From positions 1-13,140 of the forward strand of contig RFXC01000119.1 of the NCBI GenBank assembly GCA_009921765.1: DNA of 13,140 nt, given 5' to 3'. Each line of letters opens with the position of its first letter. The first letter of the stretch is position 1. Source of the stretch: Betaproteobacteria bacterium (GTDB taxonomy: Bacteria; Pseudomonadota; Gammaproteobacteria; Burkholderiales; Burkholderiaceae). This document shows, in pieces, positions 1 to 7,226 of the stretch. A model generated the notes under the pieces. That model had not been told where the DNA came from and did not search any database. It saw only the letters and a list, made by a program, of their open reading frames with translations. The position numbers were made by a program, and so were the translations under genes.

Positions 1-1
1 G

Positions 2-82
2 TGCGCGCTGCGCGACCCCGAGGTGATCGAGATGGCCTCGAGATATGGCGACCCGGTGGATCTGCTTGAAGGCTGGGTCTGA
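2..82 (+). CDS. 3' end of an unidentified gene (partial, last 26 codons)
   Basis: One frame is open from the window edge to a TGA at 80-82 and ends with residues DPVDLLEGWV. I do not recognise the family from 26 residues. The stop codon sits in the left arm of a hairpin (76-102) whose right arm holds the stop codon of the convergent fcl gene, which is what a real 3' gene end would look like. Given fcl next door, a polysaccharide-biosynthesis gene is a reasonable guess, but nothing in the visible residues proves it. The fragment could also be a chance open frame. Confidence 0.45.
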   Translation, partial: CALRDPEVIEMASRYGDPVDLLEGWV

Positions 83-102
83 ACGCTTCTGGCGCTCAGA
101 CC
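76..102. terminator. Hairpin containing both stop codons of two convergent genes
   Basis: The arms GGTCTGA (76-82) and TCAGACC (96-102) are perfectly complementary. After one A/C mismatch the stem continues with CGC (84-86) and GCG (92-94), closing on a 5-nt loop, so ten pairs form around one mismatch. The plus-strand TGA (80-82) and the minus-strand fcl TGA (96-98 read in reverse) lie in opposite arms. Neither side has a T-tract, so intrinsic termination would be weak. It may act as a bidirectional terminator or a 3'-end stabilising structure. Confidence 0.45.
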
Positions 103-1091
103 GAGCGGGGGGTGCTCGCGAGAAAATCGCGATAGGCAAGCTTCAGCCCATCATCAAGCGATATCTGCGGCTGCCAGCCCAGGCTATTGAGCCGGCGGCT
201 GTCCATCAACTTTCGCGGCGCGCCATCGGGCTTGCTGGCATCGAACACGATGTCACCGACATACCCCACCGCACGCGCCACCGCACGAGCAAGTTCGGCA
301 ATGCTCACGTCGTCTCCCCAGCCCACATTGATATGACTGAGCATGGGCTGGGTGTGCTGCGAGTAGACCTCGTGCGACAGATTCATCACATGGACGCTCG
401 CCTCGGCCATGTCGTCCACAAAAAGAAATTCGCGACGCGGCGTGCCGCTTCCCCAGACCGCCACCTGCGGCAACCCGGCCGCCCGTGCTTCGTGGAAACG
501 GCGGATGAGCGCCGGAATGACATGCGAATTTTCGGGGTGATAGTTGTCGCCCGGGCCGTACAGGTTGGTGGGCATGACGCTGCGGTAGTCAACGCCGTGC
601 GAGGCACCGTACTGACGGTTATAGCTTTCGCAGAGCTTGATGCCCGCGATCTTGGCGATGGCGTAGGGCTCGTTGGTCGGTTCAAGCAAACCGGTGAGGA
701 GCGCCTCTTCGCTCATGGGCTGCGGCGCATTTCGCGGATAGATGCAGCTTGACCCCAGGAAGAGCAGCTGTCGCACGCCGCTTCGGAATGCCGCATCGAT
801 CACGTTGGCCTCAACCATCAGGTTGTCGTAGATGAAGTCGGCCGGATAGGTGTTGTTGGCGTGAATGCCGCCCACGCGCGCCGCTGCCAGATAGACCTGG
901 TCTGGCTTTTCAGCAGCAAAGAACTCGCGCACCGCGCGCTGGTCAATGAGATCGAGTTCGGCATGCGTTCGGCTGAGGAGCTCGAACGGCACGCGGTCTG
1001 CGCGCCGGTTGAGGGCGCGGACAATCGCAGCACCGACCATTCCCCGATGACCGGCGACGAAGATTCTTGCTGGACGAGAGGCTGACGGCAT
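96..1091 (-). CDS. fcl: GDP-L-fucose synthase (GDP-4-keto-6-deoxy-D-mannose epimerase/reductase)
   Basis: This cytoplasmic NADPH-dependent enzyme of the extended SDR family epimerises and reduces GDP-4-keto-6-deoxymannose to GDP-L-fucose, a donor for surface polysaccharides. The 331-residue product has the N-terminal nucleotide-binding motif GHRGMVG (14-20), the segment LGSSCIYP (112-119) with the catalytic Ser and Cys, the YxxxK pair at Tyr143/Lys147, and the conserved [14 protein letters not shown] segment with its catalytic His. It also has [15 protein letters not shown]. Length matches the family (about 320). The ATG at 1091 is chosen because the conserved fold begins 9 residues later; the frame stays open upstream to 1214, but that part has no family character. 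No good ribosome binding site is visible. The usual partner gmd (GDP-mannose 4,6-dehydratase) is not in the window. The gene converges with the fragment at 2-82 and diverges from the ATPase gene. Confidence 0.93.
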   Translation of the reverse strand: MPSASRPARIFVAGHRGMVGAAIVRALNRRADRVPFELLSRTHAELDLIDQRAVREFFAAEKPDQVYLAAARVGGIHANNTYPADFIYDNLMVEANVIDAAFRSGVRQLLFLGSSCIYPRNAPQPMSEEALLTGLLEPTNEPYAIAKIAGIKLCESYNRQYGASHGVDYRSVMPTNLYGPGDNYHPENSHVIPALIRRFHEARAAGLPQVAVWGSGTPRREFLFVDDMAEASVHVMNLSHEVYSQHTQPMLSHINVGWGDDVSIAELARAVARAVGYVGDIVFDASKPDGAPRKLMDSRRLNSLGWQPQISLDDGLKLAYRDFLASTPRSV

Positions 1092-1101
1092 GACGGGTAG
1101 A

Positions 1102-1117
1102 AGGTTGGCCACAACCT
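1102..1117. promoter_or_regulatory. Inverted repeat in the fcl leader (possible operator)
   Basis: AGGTTG-GCCA-CAACCT is a perfect 6-4-6 dyad 11 bp upstream of the fcl start codon, in the divergent gap between fcl and the ATPase gene. It could be a regulator site or a hairpin in the fcl 5' untranslated RNA that limits translation initiation. A weak minus-strand -10-like TACACT lies just beyond it (1122-1127). The role is inferred from position and symmetry only. Confidence 0.25.
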
Positions 1118-1188
1118 CGCTAGTGTACTGGGTTGACGGTACGCAAGGCGTATGCGGCGTGGCCCCGCCTGCGCGGGCGGTCTTCCGC

Positions 1189-1193
1189 GAAAG
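1189..1193 (+). promoter_or_regulatory. Ribosome binding site supporting the ATPase start at 1200
   Basis: GAAAG lies 6 nt before the ATG at 1200. The next in-frame ATG (1278) has no purine-rich sequence before it, so this site favours the upstream start. Confidence 0.4.
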
Positions 1194-1199
1194 TGGCGA

Positions 1200-3986
1200 A
1201 TGGCCGATGCGCATTCAGGCACCCCCACCGGCAGCCCCAGCTCCCTGACGCAGTTCGCAGCCTGCTCATGGCATGCGATGACACCGGAGGCGACGCTCGC
1301 GCAGCTGAGAGCTCACCCGATCACCGGGTTGTCAGAGGCCGAGGCCGAGCGTCGAGCGCTCGTTCACGGCATGAATGCGCTGCCCGAGGCGCCGCGCCGC
1401 TCGGTCGTCGCCCTGTTCCTGTCCCAGTGCACCAGCCCACTGGTCTTTCTGCTTCTGGGCGCTTCGCTCCTGTCGCTTGCCTTGCGCCATATCGAGGACG
1501 CAGCCGTGATCCTGGTGGTGGTCATCATCAATGCAGCGATGGGGACCTATCAGGAGCAACGTGCCAACCGCTCGATGACAGCGCTTCGCCAGCTGTCGAC
1601 CATCCGCGTGAAGGTGCAACGCGGCGGCCGCGGCGAGATCATCGATGCCCAGAAACTGGTGCCGGGCGATTTGATCGAAGTGGGGGCGGGTGATGCCATT
1701 GCGGCCGATGCCAGGGTGATCGTGGCGGTGGGCCTGCAGGTGTCGGAAGCATCGCTTACCGGCGAGTCGGTGCCGGTCGCCAAATCCGTCGCTGCGGTAT
1801 CCGAGGCCACGCTGCTCGCCGACCGACATTGCATGCTGTATGCCGGCACGCTTGCCACGGCCGGTCATGCATGGGCAGTCGTGGTGGCAACCGGCCCCCA
1901 CACCGAGGTCGGCGCAATTGCGCGCTTGTCGGAACAAGCGCAAGAGCCCCCGACGCCGCTAGAGCGACGACTCGCCGCTCTGGGCCGCGCCCTGCTGGGC
2001 GTGGCGGCCGCGCTCTTTGCAACGCTGGTTCTACTGGGCCTGTGGCGACGGATCCCCACTGGGGAATTGCTGATGATTGCCATCAGCCAGATGGTGTCGG
2101 TGGTTCCCGAGGGCCTGCCGATCGCGCTTACCATCGCGCTTGCTGCCGGCATGCAGCGCATGGCAGCCCGCGGCGCGCTCATCCGGCGCCTGAGCGCGGT
2201 AGAGGCGCTGGGCGCCACCACCGTGATCTGCACCGACAAGACCGGCACCCTGACACGCAACGATATGACGGCGGCCGGGTTCTGGATTCCCGGCCTGGGC
2301 CTGCACAGCGTCGAGGCAAGACCCCCGCAGCCGAGCCAACCCGTGGAAGGGGGTACACCTCCCTTTGCTGCCGATGAGCCCGGCTTGAGGCGCCTGCTAC
2401 GCGCCGCCGTGCTGTGCAACGATGCGCGCGATTCCACCGAAACCACGTTGATCGATCTCGCGGTGCAGCTTGGCGAATCACCGGAGGACAGGCGTCGCGA
2501 GGCGCCACGCGTAAGCGAGCAGCCCTTCGAGGCAGAGCACCGGATGATGGCCAGTTGTCACCGCCTGGCCGATGGGCGAATGCTCACCCTCGCCAAGGGC
2601 GCGCCGGAGACGATTTTTCGCCTCTGCAAGCAGGATGACGCCGGCATCGCAGCGGCCGAGGCGGCGGCGGAACAGATGGCCTCCCGCGGCTGGCGCGTGC
2701 TGGCGTTTGCGGATCGCACAGATGCCGGCGCAACACCTGCGCCAGCGGCGCCTGCTTCACAGCCCGCCGACCACTCCGCGTCACTCGCGCAGACACCGCT
2801 CACGCTGCCCTCGGATGCCTATCAGCCCATCACCGGCAGCCAAATCAACGCGGTCGGACTCACGCTGCTCGGCCTGATCGGCGAGCGCGACCCGCCCCGA
2901 GACGGGGTGGCAGAGGCGATCGCGCAATGCCATGCGGCAGGCATCCGGACGATGATGGTGACCGGAGACCACAAGCTCACCGGGCTTGCAATCGCCCGCG
3001 AACTCGCGATCGCCGAGGCGGCCACCGACACCCCCGGCGCAGCAGTGGACGGGCTGGAACTCGAGCGCATGGATGAGGCGGAACTCCGCGAACGTATCGC
3101 CTCGGTTGCCGTATTTGCCCGCGTGCAACCCGCACAGAAATTGCGGATCGTGGAGGCACTGCAGGCCGAGGGGCATGTCGTTGCCATGACGGGCGACGGC
3201 GTGAACGATGCGCCAGCACTCGCGCGCGCCGATATCGGGATCGCAATGGGCGCGAGCGGCACGGATGTCGCACGCGCAGCCGCTGGCATGGTGATCACCG
3301 ATGACAACTTCGCCACCATTACACACGCCATCGAGGCAGGCCGAGCCATCAACGCGAGTGTGCGCAAGGTGCTCCTCTACCTGCTCGCGACCTCAATCGA
3401 CGAGGTGCTGCTGCTGATGCTCGCGCTCATCGCCGGACTTCCGCTGCCGCTTGCCGCAGTGCAGATTCTCTGGATCAACCTGGTCACGGAAGGCACGCTC
3501 ACGCTCAACCTGGTGATGGATCCCGCCGACCCTGATGCCATGCGCAAACCCCCGGCCCCGGCCGACGCGCCGCTCCTCGACCGCGCGATGTTGATGCGGG
3601 CGGGCCTGATGGGTCTCACGTCCGCCGCAGCGGCATTCGGCTGGTTCGCCTGGGGACTGAACCAAGGCACCGACCCGGCGGTTCTGCAGACCGAGGTTTT
3701 TACGCTGGTGGCGATCAGTCAGTGGTTCAACATGCTCAACTGCCGCAGCGCCACGGCGAGTGCGTTCTCGCCAACGCTGCTCTCCAACCGATGGCTTGTA
3801 GCGGGTCTTGCGCTTTCTGTCGCGCTCCAGTTGTCCGTGCTCTACGTACCCGGCATCGCCGCAATCTTTCATACGGTGCCGCTGCCTGCGTCATCCCTTG
3901 GGCCCATCGCCCTCACGGGGAGCGCGGTCCTTTGGGTTGAAGAGCTTCGAAAGGTCGCTGTGCGCAGCCGGCGACCGTTCCATTGA
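1200..3986 (+). CDS. P-type cation-transporting ATPase (P2, Ca2+-ATPase-like)
   Basis: This inner-membrane pump is predicted to use an aspartyl-phosphate cycle to move a cation, Ca2+ by family resemblance. The 928-residue product has, in order, a cation-ATPase N-terminal domain, an actuator domain with TGES (187-190), PEGLP in TM4 (303-307), DKTGT with the phosphorylated Asp346, KGAPE in the nucleotide domain (near 466), TGDHKLT (588) and TGDGVND (664-670), then a C-terminal set of membrane helices. The TM6 motif reads NLVTEG where SERCA has NLVTDG. TM5 reads ATSIDE where SERCA has SSNVGE, so one Asn ligand becomes Ser. An Ala/Pro-rich insertion lies at about residues 505-551. The 1200 start is chosen because [11 protein letters not shown] keeps the Trp-His found at the start of many family members; ATG 1278 would cut it off. 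Its tie to the neighbouring genes is unknown. Confidence 0.88.
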   Translation: MADAHSGTPTGSPSSLTQFAACSWHAMTPEATLAQLRAHPITGLSEAEAERRALVHGMNALPEAPRRSVVALFLSQCTSPLVFLLLGASLLSLALRHIEDAAVILVVVIINAAMGTYQEQRANRSMTALRQLSTIRVKVQRGGRGEIIDAQKLVPGDLIEVGAGDAIAADARVIVAVGLQVSEASLTGESVPVAKSVAAVSEATLLADRHCMLYAGTLATAGHAWAVVVATGPHTEVGAIARLSEQAQEPPTPLERRLAALGRALLGVAAALFATLVLLGLWRRIPTGELLMIAISQMVSVVPEGLPIALTIALAAGMQRMAARGALIRRLSAVEALGATTVICTDKTGTLTRNDMTAAGFWIPGLGLHSVEARPPQPSQPVEGGTPPFAADEPGLRRLLRAAVLCNDARDSTETTLIDLAVQLGESPEDRRREAPRVSEQPFEAEHRMMASCHRLADGRMLTLAKGAPETIFRLCKQDDAGIAAAEAAAEQMASRGWRVLAFADRTDAGATPAPAAPASQPADHSASLAQTPLTLPSDAYQPITGSQINAVGLTLLGLIGERDPPRDGVAEAIAQCHAAGIRTMMVTGDHKLTGLAIARELAIAEAATDTPGAAVDGLELERMDEAELRERIASVAVFARVQPAQKLRIVEALQAEGHVVAMTGDGVNDAPALARADIGIAMGASGTDVARAAAGMVITDDNFATITHAIEAGRAINASVRKVLLYLLATSIDEVLLLMLALIAGLPLPLAAVQILWINLVTEGTLTLNLVMDPADPDAMRKPPAPADAPLLDRAMLMRAGLMGLTSAAAAFGWFAWGLNQGTDPAVLQTEVFTLVAISQWFNMLNCRSATASAFSPTLLSNRWLVAGLALSVALQLSVLYVPGIAAIFHTVPLPASSLGPIALTGSAVLWVEELRKVAVRSRRPFH

Positions 3987-4012
3987 TGAATCAACGTTTC
4001 GTGTATTAAACT
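3983..4012 (+). promoter_or_regulatory. Candidate promoter with overlapping dyad before the cupin-ThDP operon
   Basis: TTGATG (3983-3988) and TAAACT (4007-4012), 18 bp apart, each match four of six sigma-70 consensus bases. An alternative -10, TATTAA (4004-4009), has a 15-bp spacer. The -35 overlaps the palindrome TTGAT-GA-ATCAA (3983-3994), which could be an operator half. It is the only AT-rich stretch between the ATPase stop and the cupin start, so it is the natural place for the operon promoter. The call is by eye. Confidence 0.3.
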
Positions 4013-4042
4013 GGCGCGTCATTTCCAACCGAGACGCCGCCC

Positions 4043-4645
4043 ATGAGCAACGCCCCCGCCGCCAACGCGCCCGTGTTCAACGAACGCGGTTTGCTCGACC
4101 CGCTCACCCCGCCTGAGGCCGACATCCAGCGTTCACTCATGCAACCCTCGGGGCAGAGCTTTTCCGACTGGATGGAGAGCCGTGTCGCCCGTCGCTCCAC
4201 GCGCAGCTACGACTGGGACGCCCTCAAATTCCAGGCCGACTACGACCCCCGCTATCGCCGCGCCCAGATGCGCTATGTCGGCACAGGCGGCACCGGCGTC
4301 TCGCGCGACAGCAATGCCGTGCCCTCGGCACATTTCACCTTCAGCACCATGGTGATCCCGGCTGGCAACATCGGTCCCTCCCACATCCACTATGACGTCG
4401 AAGAGATCTTCTTCGTGCTCCGCGGCGCCATGAAGGTGGTCTGCGAAAAAGACGGGCAACGCTGGGAAGCAGTGCTGGGTGAGCGCGATCTCATCTCGGT
4501 GCCCCCGGGCGTATACCGCGAAGAGCAGAACATCGGCGATGAAGATGCGCTGATGTGCGTGATGCTGGGCTCTCCCAAGCCCATCACACCGGTCTACCCC
4601 CCTGATTCGCCGCTCACCAAGATCAAGCGCGACCTGGGACGATGA
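4043..4645 (+). CDS. Cupin-domain protein with altered second metal motif
   Basis: The 200-residue protein has an N-terminal arm of about 95 residues (including SFSDWMESRVARRSTRSYDW) followed by one cupin barrel. Motif 1 is clear: HIH at 114-116, Glu121 and Gly128, with the spacing HxH-x4-E-x6-G. Motif 2, normally PxG-x2-H-x3-N, reads PPG (154-156), VY, Arg159, EEQ, Asn163, so the last metal-binding His is replaced by Arg. Bicupin and monocupin ring-cleavage dioxygenases normally keep this residue, so the protein may bind metal with three ligands or act as an isomerase, binding or sensor protein. It is the first gene of a run to 9449 and its stop overlaps the next start (ATGA), indicating translational coupling to the ThDP enzyme. 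The start has only a weak ribosome binding site (GAGAC). Confidence 0.8.
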   Translation: MSNAPAANAPVFNERGLLDPLTPPEADIQRSLMQPSGQSFSDWMESRVARRSTRSYDWDALKFQADYDPRYRRAQMRYVGTGGTGVSRDSNAVPSAHFTFSTMVIPAGNIGPSHIHYDVEEIFFVLRGAMKVVCEKDGQRWEAVLGERDLISVPPGVYREEQNIGDEDALMCVMLGSPKPITPVYPPDSPLTKIKRDLGR

Positions 4646-6324
4646 GCACCGCGCCCGCCCCTGCAGCGCCGTCGCCCACCATCACGGTGGGGGAGCTGGT
4701 GGCGCGTTTTCTCGAGGCCTGCGGCGTGCGTGCCGCGTTCGGCGTGATTTCGATTCACAACATGCCGATTCTCGACGCGCTTCATCGTCGTCAGCAGATT
4801 CGCTTCGTCTCTGCCCGCGGCGAGGCTGGCGCATGCAACATGGCCGATGCCTGCGCGCGCGTCACTGGCGTGTTGGGTGTCTGCGTCACCAGCACCGGAA
4901 CCGGCAGCGGCAACGCGGCTGGCGCCATGGTCGAGGCCTACACCGCCGGCACACCGCTCCTCCATCTCACCGGTCAGATCGAATCCGAGTACCTGGATCG
5001 AGATCTGGGATTCATCCACGAACATCCGGCGCAGCTGGCCATGCTGCAGTCGGTGGGCAAAGCGGCCTTTCGGATCCGGAACCCCGAGACCGCGCTCGCC
5101 ACGCTGCGCGAGGCGGCCAGGCTCGCCTTCACGCCGCCCTGCGGACCGGTGAGCATCGAGATTCCGATCGACATTCAGGCGCGCACCCTGCCGTTGCCTG
5201 ACGACCTCGGCCCCTTGACGCCGAGCGCGATCGCGCCCGCACGCGGCGAAGTCGCCGCGCTGGCCGATCAGCTGTCAGGCGCTCGCCGGCCCATGCTCTG
5301 GCTGGGTGGCGGCGCCCGCGGGGCCCGCTCGGCGGTCGAGCGATTCATCAAGATGGGCTGGGGCGTGGTGAGCTCGGTTCAGGGCCGAGGCATCGTGCCG
5401 GAATCGCATCCCGCCACGCTGGGCTCCTTCAACCTGCTCAAGCCCGCCGAGGCGCTCTACCAGACCTGCGATGCCATGCTGGTGGTGGGCTCGCGGCTAC
5501 GCAGTAACGAAACGCTTCGCTACCGGCTCAAGCTGCCCGACGCGCTCTACCGGATTGACGCCAACGCGCTCGCCCATAACCGCGGGTACGTGAGCCGCTA
5601 TTTCGTTCACGGCGATGCGCAGCTCACACTCGATGCTCTCGCCGATGCCCTTGAGGGCAAAATGCAGATCGACCCCGCCCTGCAAGCCGACGTGGGTCAC
5701 GCGCGCAAGGCGTGCGAAACAGAGGTCAACGCCACGCTCGGCCCGTATCTGGCACTCAAGGAAGCATTGGCCGAGTGCGCCGGGCCAGCACTCTGGTGGG
5801 TGCGCGACATCACGCTGTCAAACAGCATGTGGGGCAATCGCGCGCCAGCACTCGACCATCCCCGCGCCGGCGTCCATGCGCTCGGGGGTGGCATCGGTCA
5901 GGGCCTCTCGATGGCAATCGGCACGGCCATCGGCGACCGGCTCTACGGGCTGGGTCGACGCACCGTGGCGCTGGTTGGTGATGGCGGCTTCATGCTGAAC
6001 GTGGGCGAACTCGCGTGTGCGGTGCAGGAGCGCGCCGATCTGGTCGTACTGCTCATGAACGATCAGCGCTACGGCGTGATCCGCAACATTCAGGATGACC
6101 TGTATGGCGGCCGGCACTGCTATGTCGATCTGCACACACCACGCTTCGAGCAATTCTGCGCAAGTTTGGGAGCGGGCTATCACCGCCTGGACAACCCGGC
6201 CCGCGCGGGCGAGGTGTTGCGCCTCGCGCTGGCCGAACGCGGCCCGGTGATCGTCGAGATCGACATGCAGGCCTGGGGGCCGTTTGCCGCCAGGTTTGCC
6301 GGACCCATGCTGAAAAAAGATTGA
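4642..6324 (+). CDS. Thiamine-diphosphate-dependent enzyme, acetolactate synthase/benzoylformate decarboxylase superfamily
   Basis: The 560-residue protein has the three-domain layout of the ThDP superfamily. The N-terminal pyrimidine-binding domain carries the cofactor-activating Glu61 in ARGEAGACNMADA, followed by TSTGTGSGNAAGAMVEAY. A central domain contains MLWLGGGARG. The C-terminal pyrophosphate-binding domain has GDGG (446-449) leading to Asn473 in LLMNDQRYG, the Mg2+/ThDP motif with the usual spacing of about 26 residues. Such enzymes decarboxylate 2-oxo acids or make or break C-C bonds next to a carbonyl. No regulatory small subunit lies beside it and the context is catabolic, so biosynthetic acetolactate synthase is unlikely. 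The IHEHPAQLAML segment stands where acetolactate synthases have their FQE-type loop, suggesting a different substrate. The start overlaps the cupin stop, so the two are probably made in a fixed ratio. Confidence 0.85.
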   Translation: MSTAPAPAAPSPTITVGELVARFLEACGVRAAFGVISIHNMPILDALHRRQQIRFVSARGEAGACNMADACARVTGVLGVCVTSTGTGSGNAAGAMVEAYTAGTPLLHLTGQIESEYLDRDLGFIHEHPAQLAMLQSVGKAAFRIRNPETALATLREAARLAFTPPCGPVSIEIPIDIQARTLPLPDDLGPLTPSAIAPARGEVAALADQLSGARRPMLWLGGGARGARSAVERFIKMGWGVVSSVQGRGIVPESHPATLGSFNLLKPAEALYQTCDAMLVVGSRLRSNETLRYRLKLPDALYRIDANALAHNRGYVSRYFVHGDAQLTLDALADALEGKMQIDPALQADVGHARKACETEVNATLGPYLALKEALAECAGPALWWVRDITLSNSMWGNRAPALDHPRAGVHALGGGIGQGLSMAIGTAIGDRLYGLGRRTVALVGDGGFMLNVGELACAVQERADLVVLLMNDQRYGVIRNIQDDLYGGRHCYVDLHTPRFEQFCASLGAGYHRLDNPARAGEVLRLALAERGPVIVEIDMQAWGPFAARFAGPMLKKD

Positions 6325-6330
6325 TCCGTT

Positions 6331-6393
6331 ATGAGCGCCCAGAAAAGCTTCTACTGGGGACTGAACGAATCGCCCCTGCCCTGGGCTCGCTGA
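6331..6393 (+). CDS. Possible 20-residue small protein between the ThDP enzyme and SDR genes
   Basis: An ATG 6 nt after the ThDP enzyme stop opens a frame of 20 codons ending in TGA: MSAQKSFYWGLNESPLPWAR. The composition is unlike noise from high-GC DNA: it is aromatic-rich (FYW, W) with a Pro-Trp end. The upstream purine run AAAAGA (6315-6320) is 10 nt away and a poor ribosome binding site, but translational re-initiation after the upstream stop is possible. It ends 27 nt before the next gene. I do not recognise it. It could be a leader peptide, a small interacting protein, a peptide substrate, the remnant of a lost gene, or chance. Confidence 0.35.
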   Translation: MSAQKSFYWGLNESPLPWAR

Positions 6394-6408
6394 GCCCCCG
6401 GTCCACTC

Positions 6409-6413
6409 AGGAG
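6409..6413 (+). promoter_or_regulatory. Ribosome binding site of the first SDR gene
   Basis: AGGAG is 7 nt before ATG 6421, a strong match that fixes this start. Confidence 0.6.
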
Positions 6414-6420
6414 TCTTTCC

Positions 6421-7200
6421 ATGGATCTCGGAATCGCTGGCCGCAAGGCCCTGGTGTGCGGCGCAAGCGCCGGACTGGGTTTTGCCTGCGCCCAGGCACT
6501 GGTTGAAGAAGGTGTTCAGGTGGTGGTGGTCGCCCGCACGGCGCAGACCCTTGCCGATGCGGCCGCGCGACTCGCTGCACTTGGGGGCGGCTCAGTCGCA
6601 CAGGTGGTCGCAGACGTCACCACCGACCACGGACGCGCGGCCATTCTCGACGCTCACCCCCGCTTCGACATCGTGATCACCAACGCGGGCGGACCGCCGC
6701 CAGGCAGTTTTCGTGACTGGACGCGCGACACCTGGCTGGCCGCCCTTGATGCCAACATGCTGGCGCCCATCGAACTCATCCGCGCGACGGTCGACCCGAT
6801 GATTGCTCAAGGCTTCGGACGCATCATCAACATCACCTCCAGCGCGGTGAAATCGCCACTCGAACCACTGGGGCTGTCGAACGGCGCACGCAGCGGTCTC
6901 ACCGGGTTTGTGGCCGGACTCGCGCGCAGCGTGGCCGCCCACGGTGTCACCATCAACAATCTGCTCCCCGGCACCTTCGATACCGCGCGGCTTGCGAGCA
7001 ATTTCGCAGCCCAGGCCCGGCGCGAAGGACGGCCGGTCGATGCCGTGCGCAACGACCGAATCGCCCGACACCCGGCCCGCCGGCTGGGATCGCCCGATGA
7101 GTTCGGCCGTACCTGCGCATTTCTCTGCAGCCTGCATGCGGGCTACATCAACGGCCAGAACCTGCTGCTTGACGGCGGCTCGTATCCCGGCACCTTCTGA
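6421..7200 (+). CDS. Atypical short-chain dehydrogenase/reductase (FabG-like, lacks YxxxK)
   Basis: The 259-residue protein has a classical SDR Rossmann fold: the cofactor loop GASAGLG at 14-20, NAGG at 88-91, INITSS with Ser140/Ser141, and the C-terminal GQNLLLDGGSYPG. The catalytic YxxxK is absent. The aligned segment reads GLSNGARSGLTGF (151-163), with Leu/Ser where Tyr is expected and Arg157 near the Lys position. From memory, a FabG-like SDR subgroup carries an LSNxxR segment here, so this looks like a subgroup feature rather than a broken gene. The reaction is unknown; it may be a non-redox or unusually catalysed step on the intermediate made by its neighbours. It shares the operon with the ThDP enzyme and the monooxygenase, which starts 26 bp after its stop. 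The N-terminus (MDLGIAG) resembles that of the second SDR (MDLKLAG). Confidence 0.82.
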   Translation: MDLGIAGRKALVCGASAGLGFACAQALVEEGVQVVVVARTAQTLADAAARLAALGGGSVAQVVADVTTDHGRAAILDAHPRFDIVITNAGGPPPGSFRDWTRDTWLAALDANMLAPIELIRATVDPMIAQGFGRIINITSSAVKSPLEPLGLSNGARSGLTGFVAGLARSVAAHGVTINNLLPGTFDTARLASNFAAQARREGRPVDAVRNDRIARHPARRLGSPDEFGRTCAFLCSLHAGYINGQNLLLDGGSYPGTF

Positions 7201-7226
7201 CGGTCACCGCCTCATCCCCATCGATC

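Noticed and set aside
45..752. 235-codon plus-strand open frame over fcl
   Set aside because: It lies antisense to fcl, which has a full set of family motifs; its translation is Arg/His-rich and matches nothing I know. High GC makes such frames common.
1165..1180. CCGCC/GGCGG hairpin before the ATPase gene as a riboswitch or attenuator
   Set aside because: It has only five pairs and no conserved riboswitch features; expected by chance at this GC content.
1092..1214. Upstream extension of fcl giving a 372-residue protein
   Set aside because: The added residues have no family resemblance, and the conserved nucleotide-binding motif sits at the right distance from the ATG at 1091.
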